Shown here: piece after piece, positions 55,251-64,000 of the stretch
Layout of the letters: each line of letters starts with the position of its first letter
Numbering within the stretch: the first letter of the stretch is position 1
Origin: Oscarella lobularis
Taxonomy: Eukaryota > Porifera > Homoscleromorpha > Homosclerophorida > Oscarellidae
DNA length: 64,000 bases
Direction of reading: 5' to 3'
NCBI RefSeq assembly: GCF_947507565.1
Contig: NC_089180.1
Location: 1,860,001 to 1,924,000, forward strand
The notes under the pieces: generated by a model
The model's database searches: none
What the model saw: only the letters and a program-made list of their open reading frames with translations
Told to the model about the DNA's origin: nothing
Position numbers and translations under genes: made by a program

Positions 55251-56279
55251 TGGACATTAGACTGGCATCCGTTTTGTTGCATTCACATCTAGAAATTATA
55301 TGATACTGATTGGCCCATTTCTCCCCACAGGGGCTAAAGAACTACGATTATGCAAGCCTAACAACTGCAAGCTAAGGAGAAAGTCGCCGAGGACGAAACA
55401 TCCATCGAACGAAAATTGAAATTGAAAGCGACCTGTGCTTGCCTTTTCCTTCGAGCAACAGCTTCTTGAGCTTCTTTAGATCGTTTGCGTCTGCCTTCGC
55501 ATCGTTGTCAAGCCATTGTTAGACAAGAGAAATGCTTTTCTCGAGCCATTCTGGCGCTCTTCCTGAAGACATCGCGCGTGTATAACGTACGCTACGCCAC
55601 ATAGAAACCACGCTCTTCGTGAGTTTGGGACTTTGTGCGTCGGCCAACGGAGCCTTCGTATAATGTAGTGTCACTAAGGATTGCGTTCGTGAGCTATCAA
55701 TCATGGTCGAGGCGACGACGAGTGTGATAGAGGTGGGTAGACTCTACTAGGGACAAATCATCTTCAGAGCTACAGGACATGCAAAACATTCTAGATAAAC
55801 GTTAAGCGAGCTGCTTCCTGCAGAATAATAGCGAAGAGAACCTAATTTCAAGGTATTCTTCGTGAAAATCCAAGTGATAGTTTCCTACGAGTTCGTCTAC
55901 AAAATCAGAGCTTAGCCCTTTATACATACGTATTTTCTACGTCTTGCTTCATCGCCGTGCATTCCAGTAAGCCACCGTTCACTGGCTCCCTGTACTGTAT
56001 GTGCCTAAAGGGTCTGGTTCCGTGTGGTTATGCTGTCCGATAGTGTAGGGACCAGGCCAAATTTATCTGGGAACTAGATTGCAACCAAAAATTACTTTAC
56101 GCGCGTTTTCAACCTTGGCTACAAGGAAGACCTAGAACAGAATGATTATTTTGTTTTGGGATTGATCTTCCATCTGCAGCGAATACGAAACTTGAAAATT
56201 GCAAACAAAATAGGTATATAAAAAAAAAGAAAGATTTCTTCTGTCTATGACATTGTAGTCAGTAGTAGAGTCAAGAGTC
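55251..56279. other. Stretch without a supported gene
   Basis: No gene was recognised. At 56000-56055 'gggtctggttccgtg' and 'gggaccaggcc' resemble the tips of the foldback hairpins elsewhere in the window but do not form a clean hairpin. Confidence 0.4.
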
Positions 56280-57994
56280 CTAATCTTCCTCACTAACAAC
56301 GCTGAATTCGCGTTCAACGGCCGCGTAGCCGAAAAACGACTGGAGCACCTTGACGACGACCAATTTCGCCGAACTGGCGAAATTCTTAAAATTCTCGCGA
56401 ACGAATTTCACCATGGTCGAAAGTGTGAATTCGACGGCAACGATTTTCTCGTGCTCGAACTTATCCTTGAATCCGGCCGACGTGAATCGCGTCCTCATCT
56501 GCTCGACGGTCAGCCGACGATCGGGACGAATTCTCGCGTCGTTCAAATCGACGAAACCGCACAGACCCCATTCGTGCCAATCGTGCTTCAAATAGATCGT
56601 AGACAGAGTGATGGCGTCGAGATCGCCGCCTTCTAAATGAACGCCCAATTCTTCGTCGAGACCTCGAGCCGCCGTTCTGACGAGCGATATCGTCGCTTCG
56701 CCCGTTATGGGATCAATCGTTTCGTAGTCTTTTATCGAGCAGCTCTCCACCGCGCCGCACGTGAAATTATCCGGACTCGCCAGTCCGATGCGCTTCGCTC
56801 GACGAGTGAAGACGAACATGGGAGGCTTGTCGGCCGTTACTATGGCAACGTGAAGACCGAACGCATTGCTGAACGTCGGATTGACAATTCCTTTCGACGG
56901 GACGACTTCGTGCTTCGTTTCCATGGGAAGCTCTTTCCACGTTTCGCGCATCGCTCGATGGACGCAGTAGGTCGTCTGGGCGAATTGGAGAACGACCTGC
57001 TGTTCTTCGTCGTCGCCGGCTCGAGGTAGCTGGAGCAGTTTTAGGCCGATACACGGATTGTCGTCGATGATCTTTTCGCGAGCCTTCTTCTGAAATTCTC
57101 TCAAATGTTTCATGAAGTTTTCTTCGTAGATTGCTAGTTGTCCTTCTAGTTGGTTGACAATCGGCTTCGCGGCTCCGCTTGCGGTGATTTCGCGCTTCAC
57201 TTCGCAGCGTAGTGACGAATGAGGATAGCCAGGCAGAGGACATTTCGTTGCATAGCTTCCTTCCGTTGACTAGAAACGGTACAGAGAGGGAAATACGCTG
57301 TATTAAAAACGTTACAGTACCTCTGTTACGCAGCTATCAGCCACGAAGATTTCCGTCTTCAGAAATCCACACGTGAAATATTCAGCTGATATCTGCTCGA
57401 CGTCAAACGGATTCTTCCGGTCTACATTTATCGTTGCATTATCACGCTGCGCACAAGTCCCCCCTCACTGACCTCGAAACGACGTCTCGTACAAGTCCGG
57501 TGCAGTCAATCTCTCCTTGGGATCCTCGCAGTAGCTAGCCTTCACTATCTCATTCAACGTTCCAGGCAATTGGCTCGGAATCTCATAGCGATTCCCAGAC
57601 GGCATCTCCGGAAAATCGTCCTCGTCATCCTCGTCTGCTACAGAGCTAGCAGACGTCTCCGTTTGCCTAGACGACGAGCCGGACATTAGACTGGCATCTG
57701 ATGACATAAAAATCGGATCAGGTGACCACGGCTTTTTGCCTGTCACAAGGAAGAGCAGCACCAGTCCGTAGCTGTACATATCGCTACGAACTAGAGCGTC
57801 CCTAGGCAAGTCATCAAGAGAAAATTGACTGTGATAATTTTCAGGCGCTTTCCACAGGGCGTGTCCGCGATACGATCTCATCTTATTCTTTTGATCGACT
57901 GCGAGAGCCAAGCCAAAATCGGCTAACTTTACTCTGGGATTCGGTAGTTGGTTTTCATCAAGCTAAAGAAAAAAACTATCATTAAAGGTATTAC

Positions 57995-58031
<37 letters not shown>

Positions 58032-58563
58032 TATACCAATAGATTATCTGGCTTGAGATCCATGTGAGCGATTGGTGGTTGTCTTGTGTGCAAATAGGTG
58101 AGTCCGCTCAGAATTTGCTCGCCGAAATTCCACACGTCCACGTGATCCAAGCCGTGCTTCTCCGCGTTCGAGCGCTTCTTGACGTATCGTTCCAAATTGC
58201 TCGGAACGAATTCCATGACGAGAAAGTGACGTCCAATCGGAATCTCCTTCTGACGAGAATCCTTGAAGTCGTTGATCATCGTCTCGCCTTGGCCTCGAAA
58301 TTCGACCACGTGATCGTGTCTAAGTTCTCTAGAGCAACGTGAGAATCAATTCAACATTTGTGTCTCGGTTTTCTCAATACTTTAACATTCTTCCTTCGCG
58401 GAAGAAGTCGGGTAATTTATTTTTATTGAGCACTTTTACAGCGACTCTTCGTCCGGCCAGCTGAGCTTCATACACAGTGGCAAATGCGCCCTGTTTTGCT
58501 AGTCGTTTCCACGGCTTTGCACTCAAATCGGATTGTTCTACCCGACTGTCTTTGTTGTATTCA
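56280..58563 (-). CDS. Protein kinase fused to a Nudix-like domain
   Basis: An intact-looking gene apart from its 5' end. Exons: 58381-58563 (kinase N-lobe: KQGAFATVYEAQLAGRRVAV, with VAVK lysine), 58037-58328 (RELRHDHVVEF to the catalytic loop HMDLKPDN), 57473-57962 (DFGLALA, WKAPENY, C-lobe, Ser/Asp-rich insert), 57321-57421 (NPFDVEQISAEYF) and 56280-57269. The DLKPDN loop indicates a Ser/Thr-type or TKL kinase. The last exon encodes about 330 residues: a helix (NQLEGQLAIYEENFMKHLRE), then FVFTRRAKRIGLASPDNFTC and AARGLDEELGV, which match the fold order and the REx2EExG half of a Nudix box in weakened form (the leading Gly and Glu and the E after R are changed). The conserved helix KFVRENFKNFASSAKLVVVK ends it. 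The first exon was not found. Decayed copies lie at 51738 and 54178. Confidence 0.75.
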
Positions 58564-58712
58564 TCTAGAAATGATATGAGGTTAGATTATAAACTAGATA
58601 ATGATGGCTTGGATAGCCATCATGAGCCTCCCACCGCTGTTACCGTTTTAAATAAATAAATAAAACACGTGCTCACCCTTTTCATTGTTACGTCACTCAC
58701 ACACAGCGCGCA
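58564..58712. promoter_or_regulatory. Putative bidirectional promoter with palindromic motif
   Basis: This lies between the leftward kinase-Nudix gene and the rightward RGG-rich gene. It has ATGATGGC...GCCATCAT followed by GAGCCTCCCACCGCT (58596-58632), the same pair as at 12243-12292, an ATAAATAAATAAA run, and a CRE-like TTACGTCAC (58688-58696) just before the start codon at 58713. Confidence 0.45.
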
Positions 58713-59277
58713 ATGTCTTCGACAGCTGAGCAAGGAACGGGCGGCGCTGGCCGTGGCCGTGGCGGCGGCAAAAGCGATCGCGTCGACCGCGGTCGCGGCC
58801 GTGGCCGTGGCCAAGGTCGACGTGGTCGCAATCGCCGCGGAAGCGGTCGCGGTCGGCGTCGCTCCGAAAAGTAAGATCGCTCGCGAAAGAATTATTTTAA
58901 TATTTAATTTTTTCTTTAGTGACTTTGTGATGCGATCGAGCAGCCATGGTGGATCACTTGAAGTAGTGATCGCACCATGGCGGTTTCTCCGCCCGAGCGG
59001 CGGAGGCGAAGAAATGCTGGCCGCCGCCCTCAATGTGATTCGGGGCGGCGGCCAGCGCAGTGGCCAGCGCAAGCCACCAGAGGAAAAGAAGGAGGAGGTA
59101 CAGAAGCAGGAAGAGGAAGACAAGAAGGAAGAGAAGAAGGAGGAGGTGGAAGAGAAGAAGGAAGAGGAAAAGAAAGAGGAAGAGAAGAAGGAGGAGGTGG
59201 AGGAGGAAAAGATGGAGGAAGGGGAGAAGGAGGAGGAGGAGATGGACGAAGTGAAACTTTTAGATAGGGATGACTAA
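58713..59277 (+). CDS. RGG-rich / KE-rich low-complexity protein
   Basis: A two-exon gene: 58713-58870 and 58920-59277, intron GTAAGA...CTTTAG of 49 bp, 171 residues. Exon 1 gives MSSTAEQGTGGAGRGRGGGK and a long Arg-Gly tract (RGRGRGRGQGRRGRNRRGSG), typical of RNA-binding or nucleolar RGG tails. Exon 2 gives a short mixed segment (DFVMRSSSHGGSLEVVIAPW) and then a Lys/Glu-rich tail to a stop, like the charged ends of histone chaperones. An AATAAA lies 86 bp after the stop (59363). The first exon frame is open in other frames too, so the frame choice rests on the splice pair and the AUG. No named family recognised. Confidence 0.5.
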
Positions 59278-59782
59278 TTATCTATGTGTTTAGCAAGTAT
59301 ATATATATATGTATACATTTCTTATTTGTCTTTTAATTTATGTCTGTAATAATTATGTCTTGAATAAACATGCTGTAAACGGCTCACTTGGCTCACTTCG
59401 CTAATCTTTTCCCATAGGAGGTAACTTGCTATCGTCATGTCCCCAGCATGATGTAATACATTGATTGATTAATCGATTTTTGACTAATTGATTAATTGAT
59501 TTTTTGAATGATATTTTGATTGATTGATTGATTTACTGTAAAAAAGATGTCTCATATTACTACGTATTTTATATATTTTCCTAACCTTGATTTGCAGTTT
59601 TAAAAAAGCTTTAGTCATTGACTTTGACTATTCTTTTTTCCTTTCATTTGTCGCAAAGATTTGTTGAAGTTTTTGAGGTATAAAAAATTTTCCAAAATTT
59701 TTTGTTATTGTAGGAGACATTCCATTGGAATGCCTCCAAGAAGGCATTTCATTGGAATGCCTTCTCTTACCTGCCGACGTAA
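59278..59782. other. AT-rich 3' flank of the Helitron gene
   Basis: 'gattgattgattaattgatt' type simple repeats lie at 59460-59535 and two GGCATTCCAATG/CATTGGAATGCC inverted pairs at 59717-59766. The latter could be part of the 3' hairpin region of the Helitron, but I see no certain CTRR terminus. No gene. Confidence 0.4.
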
Positions 59783-62700
59783 CTATTGTTCATTGGCCAT
59801 CAGCAGGTCAGCTTCATTAGCTGCTAAAGAAGAGCACAACAGCTTTGGGTTGTCGCACGCTTTTGCACTTTTGCGTGGAGAAGCCAAAGCCAACTCACTT
59901 TGATCGATGGGTACAATCAGATCAAAGTGGTTTCTATAATGTTGTATCTCTATTCTATTCACGGGCAGCCTAATTAGCGCCGGAACAGTTATATCAAACC
60001 TCGGTTTGTATGTATTCCACGTCCACTCTTTACCCATCCATGTAAATATACTGACGTCAATTTGAAAAAGTGTTGCAGTTGCGTGGATTTCAGCTTGGGT
60101 TGCCCAAGCTCCTTCTTGTCGTAGCTTTGAAATGTGAGCTTCATATTCCGTGTTGCAGCAGAACATTTCAAAGACAGACTGGTATTCTGCCATGAAATTA
60201 ACAATCTGTAACCGAAGTGCCAAATGGTGATCTTCGGTTCCAAATGCTGCTTTCGACACTGTTCGAAAGTAGCAGTTTCCGTCTCCTACTATCGATTCTC
60301 GCTTGCGCCCCATTTGAAGCAGAAACGGATTCGGAGACGGTGGAGTAGTGGTCCGGCGTTTCTTTGCAGCCGGTGGTAACGGCACACTTGTGCGGGCACA
60401 ACTCGCACGTTTGCCTTTAGGTTTGGGAACAGGGGCTTTTTTAGCTGCTGTCTTAGTCACTTTGACCGCACCAGTATCAATTTTGTCCGTGTCTTTGTCA
60501 TTGTCTGCGATCATTTTTTTGCTGTATGTGTGATCGCTATGCTCTTCTTTGTCAATTACTGATTCTTCATTTTCCAGATGTTTAAAAAACTCTTTAATAT
60601 CATCTGGAACAGTATCGTTGCTATTTCCGGCCAACGATTGAAACGTTTTTTCAGTGCGCCTAGCTAGACCGTCTAGGCGCTTGTCTTCGTTCAATCGCTG
60701 TTTATAGCTTTTTGATTTGCTCAAATTAGAAATTCGAGCGTAATCAAAGCCTTGAATTAGGCAATGATTAATATGACGCACTCTGGAAAATCCCATGTAT
60801 GTTATTCCAGGTGCAAATTCGCGCTTGCCTATGTCAATAACCGCACGATCTAGTGTGAGACCTTGCGATTTGTGCACGGTGACAGCCCATGCCAATTGAA
60901 TTGGTAGCTGTCGCCGCTTGCATGAACTCTTTCTATTGCCCGTTGAACTGGGCCATGTGCGCTCAATTGGGCATATGGGAACGCAGCGTTCTCCGCCCCA
61001 TGTCGGGCCGTCGTATTTGTCCATTTGAACAACGACAGCTGTTGGAAGTGCTGGCGGTTTTGCACCGGGTTGGTACAAAATTGCCACTACATATCCCATC
61101 GATCCGTTGACCAAGCCCATCTCGGTCCAGAGATTCGATGTGAGCATAACACGCGCGCCTTCGCAAAGACGAACGCGTGCGTAAAGTCCGCCAGCGTCTT
61201 CTTCATTGGCATTTTTCGCCTCGGTGCAGTTGTGATCGGCGTTAATCACAGCCACCGGTTTGTTTGAATTCTTCAAGCAATTGAAGTTGAACTCAGCTAC
61301 ATTCTCTCTGCACGCAAATAGCCGAACTGCATCGCGGAAAGACGTCTTTACGTCTCCCAGCTGATCGTGCCGTGCAAAGTTACGTGACATATACAGATCG
61401 TTCCAGTCCTCGTACGACGGGCAACCGTCGCGAAGCCTTTGCAAGGCGTCACGAAACTTTATCTGTAGCTCGTCGTTACCGAACTGGCGAATGATTTTCG
61501 TCAGCTGTACGACAACGTCAAACGTCATATACAGCTGACGGCCTTGATTAGTCGCGGATCCTTCGGTTGCCGCGCATCGGTACAAAGGAGAGTCACCAAC
61601 AGGTGGCAACTGTCCCATGTCTCCGAAAAATATTAGAGATATTCCACCGAACGACTCGCAAGCTCCCTGCGGCAGCGCTTGGCAGAGGCGCCGGTGGATA
61701 AGTGACAGCTGATGCCGTCCCACCATCGACATTTCGTCGATGATCAAATATCGTACGTCTTCGAACCTCTCTTGCAGGTCTCTAAGAGAAGGTCCTTGAA
61801 CGTCAGAAAATGACGTCTTCTGCAAAGGAATGCGTAGAAGCGAGTGGAGCGTTTGTCCACCAATATTAAATGCTGCAACACCAGTAGGTGCTGCAAGTAT
61901 GCATTCGCTTCCGAGCATTTCCTTTATGCAATTTATTAGATATGACTTTCCGGTTCCAGCGGAACCGCAAACAATCATTCGAAGCGGCTTGCATTCGAAG
62001 CCGCTTTTTGTCAACTCGTTGTGGCTGCGAACAATATCGTACGCTAATTTCTGATTGCCTTGAAGAAGGCTTGAATCGGCAGCCGCAACGAGATCCTTTT
62101 TAGATGAAGTGCTTTTTTTACGCGCTTCCGTCACAAATTTTGGAGCCTCTGACAACGGTGGAAACTGCGCAAGTTTTTCCGACCAGTTGTAGTGAGCGAG
62201 ATCTCCTTGATTAAACTCGGAATCTCTTGTGTCGTCCTCGTCAAAGTCATCGGCTGAATTGGGAGGACGGCACAATTTCATCCAGTCATCTTGATCTCGG
62301 ATCTTTTTCTGCCCAAGATCTTTCTCTTCGTCTTTCTGTGCCTTATTTGGATCTTCCTCTGTCTCTTCAAAAGGCATTTGAATATTGACTATTGATTCAA
62401 TATCTTCCATCAGTTCAATTCTATTGACCAACTTCTTGCTGGCCGTTCGAATGAACTTTTTGAAAGCTTTTGTGGAAGGCAGAGGAATGGTTTCACCGTC
62501 TGTATCGGTAATCTCATTCTCTGCTTCCTCTTCTTCAATAGTCAAATGGTCCAGCTTACGAAAAGGTTTGAATTTCATCAACTGATAGTAACAGTACTTT
62601 TCGTACTGTTCCTTGTTTGACTTATTGCAAAGGATTCGCGGGGCTACACGAACGACTACAGACTTGTGTCTGCGCACTGTTTTACCCTTTGCGTTTATAT

Positions 62701-64000
62701 AGTAGTCAGAGACGTAGTCCAGTAGACAAACGTCTTCAATTTCTACCGGACGTCTCATGTACTCTTCTATTACTGTTGGAAGCGTTGCAGTTCGCCCTGG
62801 CTTTGCAGCCGGATCGACTTCCCGCTTATTCTCTAAAAAGAGCGTTTTGAATTCGCGAGTAGACGTCACCAGCTTTTCGCCCATAATTAGATGGCAAGTT
62901 TCCTGTGCTGAATAGTCGCGCTCGCCAACGGTTTTCATAAGCAATTTGGAAACGACCTTTCGAGCCGGATCAGCCGTTGACATTGTCTCTGTAATCATTT
63001 TAAACGTTTCCTTCAGCGTTGCTGATTGCGGCTCGCTTTTTGTTGCGTATTTTGCGATATACTTACCGACAGCGTATGGGCTGACGATAACTTGCATGTC
63101 AACATTCGCTCGCCAACCTTCCAGCTGGAAGCGATTGTGACTGTTTACGCGAGGATCGTTGCGCTTGTGTTCTATCTCCGCCTCGGTATGTTGCTCCGGC
63201 TTTCCGAAAGGAGAAATTTCCAGTGTCGTTTCTTTTCTCAGCGTTTTTGGAAACCCGAAACGACACACGGACTCTCCAATTAAATTTGTTTTAAGGCAAG
63301 TCGTTTGCTTGCACTCTGTGTGGCGCTCAACAGTGGCTATCAGGCGCTTGTAATCAGCGTCATGATCGCTAATGTCGGCCCACTTTTCATGGCACGGATG
63401 ATTGCCTTTCTTTGTTTGCGGCATTTCTCCTTTGCCTTCTTCGTCGAAAGAAGGATTCATTGTCGACACAAGCCAATCGGCAAAGTCGACAATTTCTTGG
63501 CCTTCTTCCGTTAGAATCTCTTTCATTCTCTCTTCGTTTGGTTCATCGTCTTTGCCAAGTTGAAACTCGGGGTAATCCTTTATGCGACGAGTTATCTCTT
63601 CGCAATCAGGAGCATCCCGAATCCAACCGACGCCGTGCATGTGAGCACTGCCACGATGCTGGTATTCTACGCGAGCCCAATAGTCTGTAAAGCAGTAGAC
63701 GTTTGCCATAATATTATGCAAATAGTCAGTGGCTCGTTTAGTAAATAGCCAATCGGCTAGCATGGGATTGCTGTTCAGAGTTTCGTTTCGATCTCTATAC
63801 TCTGCATGCAATTCCTCTGCCGTTTTATCCGGACTATAATGCGCTGCCAAATTGAAAAACTCGGGCCAATGCAAATCAGCTGCGCTCAGAGTAAAAAAGC
63901 AGCTTGGCGAACCGAGCTTTTCCATCATAGCAAAAAGATTTTTCTTCTGCATGTTCCAATACTGTTTTGTACCGTGCAGACTTTTGCCAAAGTGGACAAC
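59783..64000 (-). CDS. Helitron Rep/helicase with C-terminal OTU protease domain (partial)
   Basis: A rolling-circle transposon protein, open to the right edge of the window, so its N-terminus is missing. About 1400 residues are visible. The HUH nuclease part has FTLSAADLHWPEF, HMHGVGW (HUH) and YAVGKYIAKYATK (catalytic tyrosines). The PIF1-type helicase has GSAGTGKSYL (Walker A), LIIDEMSMVG (Walker B), FFGDMGQLPPVGD, VTVHKSQGLTLDRAVID and YMGFSRVRH. A Lys-rich linker (AKKAPVPKPKGKR) follows, then an OTU cysteine-protease-like domain with VGDGNCYFRTVSKAAFG (Asp/Cys) and HYRNHFDLIV (His). There are no internal stops, so it may be recently active. OTU domains are known in some animal Helitrons. 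A 55-bp scrap of a sister copy lies at 43875. Confidence 0.92.
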   Translation of the reverse strand, partial: VVHFGKSLHGTKQYWNMQKKNLFAMMEKLGSPSCFFTLSAADLHWPEFFNLAAHYSPDKTAEELHAEYRDRNETLNSNPMLADWLFTKRATDYLHNIMANVYCFTDYWARVEYQHRGSAHMHGVGWIRDAPDCEEITRRIKDYPEFQLGKDDEPNEERMKEILTEEGQEIVDFADWLVSTMNPSFDEEGKGEMPQTKKGNHPCHEKWADISDHDADYKRLIATVERHTECKQTTCLKTNLIGESVCRFGFPKTLRKETTLEISPFGKPEQHTEAEIEHKRNDPRVNSHNRFQLEGWRANVDMQVIVSPYAVGKYIAKYATKSEPQSATLKETFKMITETMSTADPARKVVSKLLMKTVGERDYSAQETCHLIMGEKLVTSTREFKTLFLENKREVDPAAKPGRTATLPTVIEEYMRRPVEIEDVCLLDYVSDYYINAKGKTVRRHKSVVVRVAPRILCNKSNKEQYEKYCYYQLMKFKPFRKLDHLTIEEEEAENEITDTDGETIPLPSTKAFKKFIRTASKKLVNRIELMEDIESIVNIQMPFEETEEDPNKAQKDEEKDLGQKKIRDQDDWMKLCRPPNSADDFDEDDTRDSEFNQGDLAHYNWSEKLAQFPPLSEAPKFVTEARKKSTSSKKDLVAAADSSLLQGNQKLAYDIVRSHNELTKSGFECKPLRMIVCGSAGTGKSYLINCIKEMLGSECILAAPTGVAAFNIGGQTLHSLLRIPLQKTSFSDVQGPSLRDLQERFEDVRYLIIDEMSMVGRHQLSLIHRRLCQALPQGACESFGGISLIFFGDMGQLPPVGDSPLYRCAATEGSATNQGRQLYMTFDVVVQLTKIIRQFGNDELQIKFRDALQRLRDGCPSYEDWNDLYMSRNFARHDQLGDVKTSFRDAVRLFACRENVAEFNFNCLKNSNKPVAVINADHNCTEAKNANEEDAGGLYARVRLCEGARVMLTSNLWTEMGLVNGSMGYVVAILYQPGAKPPALPTAVVVQMDKYDGPTWGGERCVPICPIERTWPSSTGNRKSSCKRRQLPIQLAWAVTVHKSQGLTLDRAVIDIGKREFAPGITYMGFSRVRHINHCLIQGFDYARISNLSKSKSYKQRLNEDKRLDGLARRTEKTFQSLAGNSNDTVPDDIKEFFKHLENEESVIDKEEHSDHTYSKKMIADNDKDTDKIDTGAVKVTKTAAKKAPVPKPKGKRASCARTSVPLPPAAKKRRTTTPPSPNPFLLQMGRKRESIVGDGNCYFRTVSKAAFGTEDHHLALRLQIVNFMAEYQSVFEMFCCNTEYEAHISKLRQEGAWATQAEIHATATLFQIDVSIFTWMGKEWTWNTYKPRFDITVPALIRLPVNRIEIQHYRNHFDLIVPIDQSELALASPRKSAKACDNPKLLCSSLAANEADLLMANEQ

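Noticed and set aside
55519-55704. 61-residue leftward frame
   Set aside because: No motif and no relation to the neighbouring kinase-Nudix copies.
60889-63748. Rightward 60-90 residue frames in the Helitron region
   Set aside because: All are shadows of the long leftward Helitron frame.

Overview
The window looks like nuclear DNA of an early-branching animal; a sponge is my best guess, and a placozoan or cnidarian is not excluded. Three things point there. The host genes are metazoan: a BOLL/DAZ-family RNA-binding protein, an A1CF/RBM47-like protein, a BCL-2 homologue, a Src-type kinase, a MAM-domain protein, and CARD/ZU5/Death-domain proteins. Introns are tiny, mostly 50-105 bp. About half of the sequence is mobile or repeated DNA. 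No RNA gene and no CRISPR array was seen. Layout. 0-3.3 kb: a partial, frameshifted A1CF/RBM47-like copy, a DNA-transposon remnant, an orphan terminus of a tyrosine-recombinase (YR) retroelement, and the first exon of SMC6. 3.9-11.2 kb: a 25-bp tandem array, an old Ty3/Gypsy element, hairpins, and a 1.4-kb element with long inverted ends. 12.5-19.3 kb: copy A of an unrecognised transposon family, cut off by a 5'-truncated YR retroelement, then a GATC-rich MITE. 19.4-20.1 kb: an intact BCL-2-like gene. 20.2-28.7 kb: a coiled-coil gene tail, a 5'-truncated A1CF/RBM47-like gene, an axonemal ASH-domain fragment, a complete eight-exon BOLL-like gene with a 1.3-kb foldback element in one intron, and a RecQ helicase pseudogene. 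28.9-39 kb: MITEs, a 52-bp tandem array, copy B of the unrecognised transposon (whole, 4.5 kb, inverted ends, 9-bp target duplication), an IS630-like multi-exon transposase gene and a hAT-like fragment. 39.1-43.8 kb: a YR retroelement fossil with split direct repeats. 43.8-45.9 kb: a Helitron scrap, a Src-like SH2-kinase fragment and a 41-bp tandem array. 46.6-58.6 kb: a locally duplicated cluster of a MAM-domain gene, membrane CARD-ZU5-Death genes and a kinase-Nudix-like gene, with full, truncated and decayed copies. 58.7-59.3 kb: a two-exon RGG/KE-rich gene. 59.8 kb to the right edge: a Helitron Rep-helicase with a C-terminal OTU protease. How genes may work together: the 46-58 kb cluster and the BCL-2 homologue are both cell-death or innate-signalling types. 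In the cluster, the kinase-Nudix-like gene lies directly upstream of the CARD-Death gene on the same strand in two copies and has been duplicated with it, which suggests, without proving, one functional module. The strongest candidates for something undescribed are the RING-bearing DNA transposon family (copies at 12.5-16.5 and 31.1-35.6 kb), the CARD-TM-ZU5-TM-Death protein, and the kinase fused to a Nudix-like domain.
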